The notes under the pieces are model-generated. The model worked only from the letters and a program-made list of their open reading frames with translations, was not told the DNA's origin and searched no databases. Made by a program: the position numbers and the translations under genes. From Methanospirillum hungatei (lineage in GTDB: Archaea; Halobacteriota; Methanomicrobia; Methanomicrobiales; Methanospirillaceae), in contig NZ_JAIWNS010000240.1 of NCBI RefSeq assembly GCF_020216685.1, positions 1-6,167 on the forward strand: 6,167 nt of DNA, given 5' to 3'. Positions 5,744-6,167 of this stretch are shown here, piece by piece (positions within the stretch are counted from its first letter, which is position 1; the number at the start of each line of letters is the position of its first letter).

Positions 5744-5767
5744 TCAAGAATGAAAGAGAGGAAAGTT

Positions 5768-5911
5768 ATGACAAATCATAGTATAAAACCCGGTGTTTAT
5801 ACTTCCCCAATTACCACGAAGAAGGATCAGAAAGAAGATGAGGTTTATCAGAGTCGTTCCTGTAAAGAATGTATGGGTTGCATGAATGCCCTGATACCGG
5901 GACGGAGGTAG
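5768..5911 (+). CDS. Small protein with C-terminal CxxCxxC motif, coupled to the flavoprotein
   Basis: A 47-residue product that I cannot assign to a family. The first 30 residues are polar and charged (MTNHSIKPGVYTSPITTKKD and onward), probably flexible. The end is CKECMGC (32-38, cysteines 32, 35 and 38) followed by MNALIPGRR. Such a cluster could bind a metal or Fe-S centre, or act as a thiol sensor. The ATG at 5768 was chosen because GAGAGG lies at a good distance upstream; an in-frame ATG at 5750 would add six residues. Coding is supported by this ribosome binding site, the ordered cysteine motif, and the tight fit to the next gene: its terminal codons contain the GGAGGT that serves the flavoprotein, and its TAG is three bases before that gene's ATG. 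The motif resembles CTACMKC in the flavoprotein. Function unknown. Confidence 0.72.
   Translation: MTNHSIKPGVYTSPITTKKDQKEDEVYQSRSCKECMGCMNALIPGRR
5904..5909 (+). promoter_or_regulatory. Ribosome binding site of the flavoprotein gene
   Basis: GGAGGT with a five-base spacer to the ATG at 5915, the strongest well-spaced Shine-Dalgarno in the window. It lies inside the last codons of the small cysteine-motif gene, so ribosomes finishing that gene should deliver directly to this start. Confidence 0.85.
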
Positions 5912-5914
5912 ACA

Positions 5915-6167
5915 ATGAAGGTTGTAGCATTTAATGGAAGTCCAAGAAAAGAAGGAAATACCCGTATTCTTTTGGAAACCGTCTGTGAAGAACTCGAGAA
6001 GGAAGGAATAAAAACTGAAATTATTCAGATTGGGGGAAAACAGGTTCATGGCTGTACAGCCTGCATGAAATGCTTTGAAAATCAGGATAACCGGTGTGTC
6101 ATTGATAATGACTTTGTCAATGAGTGTATTGAAAAGATGATTGAAGCAGATGGGATCATCATCGGAA
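5915..6167 (+). CDS. Iron-sulfur flavoprotein / NADPH-dependent FMN reductase family (3' end cut by window edge)
   Basis: Flavodoxin-like fold redox protein; 84 codons are visible. The N terminus KVVAFNGSPRKEGNT (2-16) is the FMN phosphate-binding loop of this superfamily. It is followed by GCTACMKC (46-53) and a further cysteine, giving C47-x2-C50-x2-C53-x7-C61. This matches the compact cysteine motif (C-x2-C-x2-C-x4-7-C) of iron-sulfur flavoproteins such as the Methanosarcina thermophila enzyme, which carry FMN and a 4Fe-4S cluster and serve in electron transfer and oxygen or peroxide detoxification in anaerobes. The visible end ADGIIIG is the start of the next strand. The protein is normally around 190-210 residues, so over half is missing. 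Simple FMN reductases with partly conserved cysteines are an alternative. It is cotranscribed with the small upstream gene and probably controlled by the divergent HxlR regulator. Confidence 0.88.
   Translation, partial: MKVVAFNGSPRKEGNTRILLETVCEELEKEGIKTEIIQIGGKQVHGCTACMKCFENQDNRCVIDNDFVNECIEKMIEADGIIIG

Noticed and set aside
5744..6049. Minus-strand open frame of 101 codons opposite the small gene and flavoprotein
   Set aside because: It is antisense to two well-supported plus-strand genes with good ribosome binding sites; its phenylalanine-rich product reflects the complement of lysine/glutamate codons.

Overview
The window looks like chromosomal DNA of a methanogenic euryarchaeon, most likely in or near the Methanomicrobiales (Methanospirillum-like). 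That placement is inferred from gene content and style: a tRNA without an encoded CCA end, TATA-like promoters, T-tract terminators, a short archaeal-type SufB/SufD-family scaffold, and an iron-sulfur flavoprotein with the compact cysteine motif first described in methanogens. No 16S rRNA or methanogenesis gene is present to confirm it.

The left three quarters (about 1-4511) is a tightly packed minus-strand gene cluster. In transcription order it holds a HAD subfamily IIA phosphatase, a SufB/SufD-family Fe-S assembly protein, protein-L-isoaspartate O-methyltransferase (pcm), an unrecognised cysteine-rich protein, and a GlmM-type phosphoglucosamine/phosphomannomutase that runs off the left edge. 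Gaps are 69, 0, negative (overlap) and 11 bases, so the last four are almost certainly cotranscribed and the HAD gene probably is too. The functions do not form one pathway. sufC, the usual partner of sufB, is not next to it.

A divergent AT-rich promoter region (about 4512-4602) separates this cluster from a plus-strand tRNA-Gly(UCC) at 4603-4673. Immediately after the tRNA lies the C-terminal half of a HEPN-domain protein, cut off at its N terminus. It overlaps an intact minimal nucleotidyltransferase (MNT). This appears to be a decayed HEPN-MNT toxin-antitoxin pair with only the MNT half complete.

The MNT gene converges on, and overlaps by 50 bases, a minus-strand HxlR-family regulator. 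A divergent intergenic region with repeats and palindromes separates that regulator from two plus-strand genes: a 47-residue protein ending in a CxxCxxC motif, and an iron-sulfur flavoprotein cut by the right edge. The two share very similar cysteine motifs and are spaced for translational coupling. The HxlR regulator has the N-terminal cysteine often used for thiol sensing in its family. Together they suggest a small redox-responsive module, which is the most interesting part of the window. No CRISPR array, insertion sequence or rRNA was seen.
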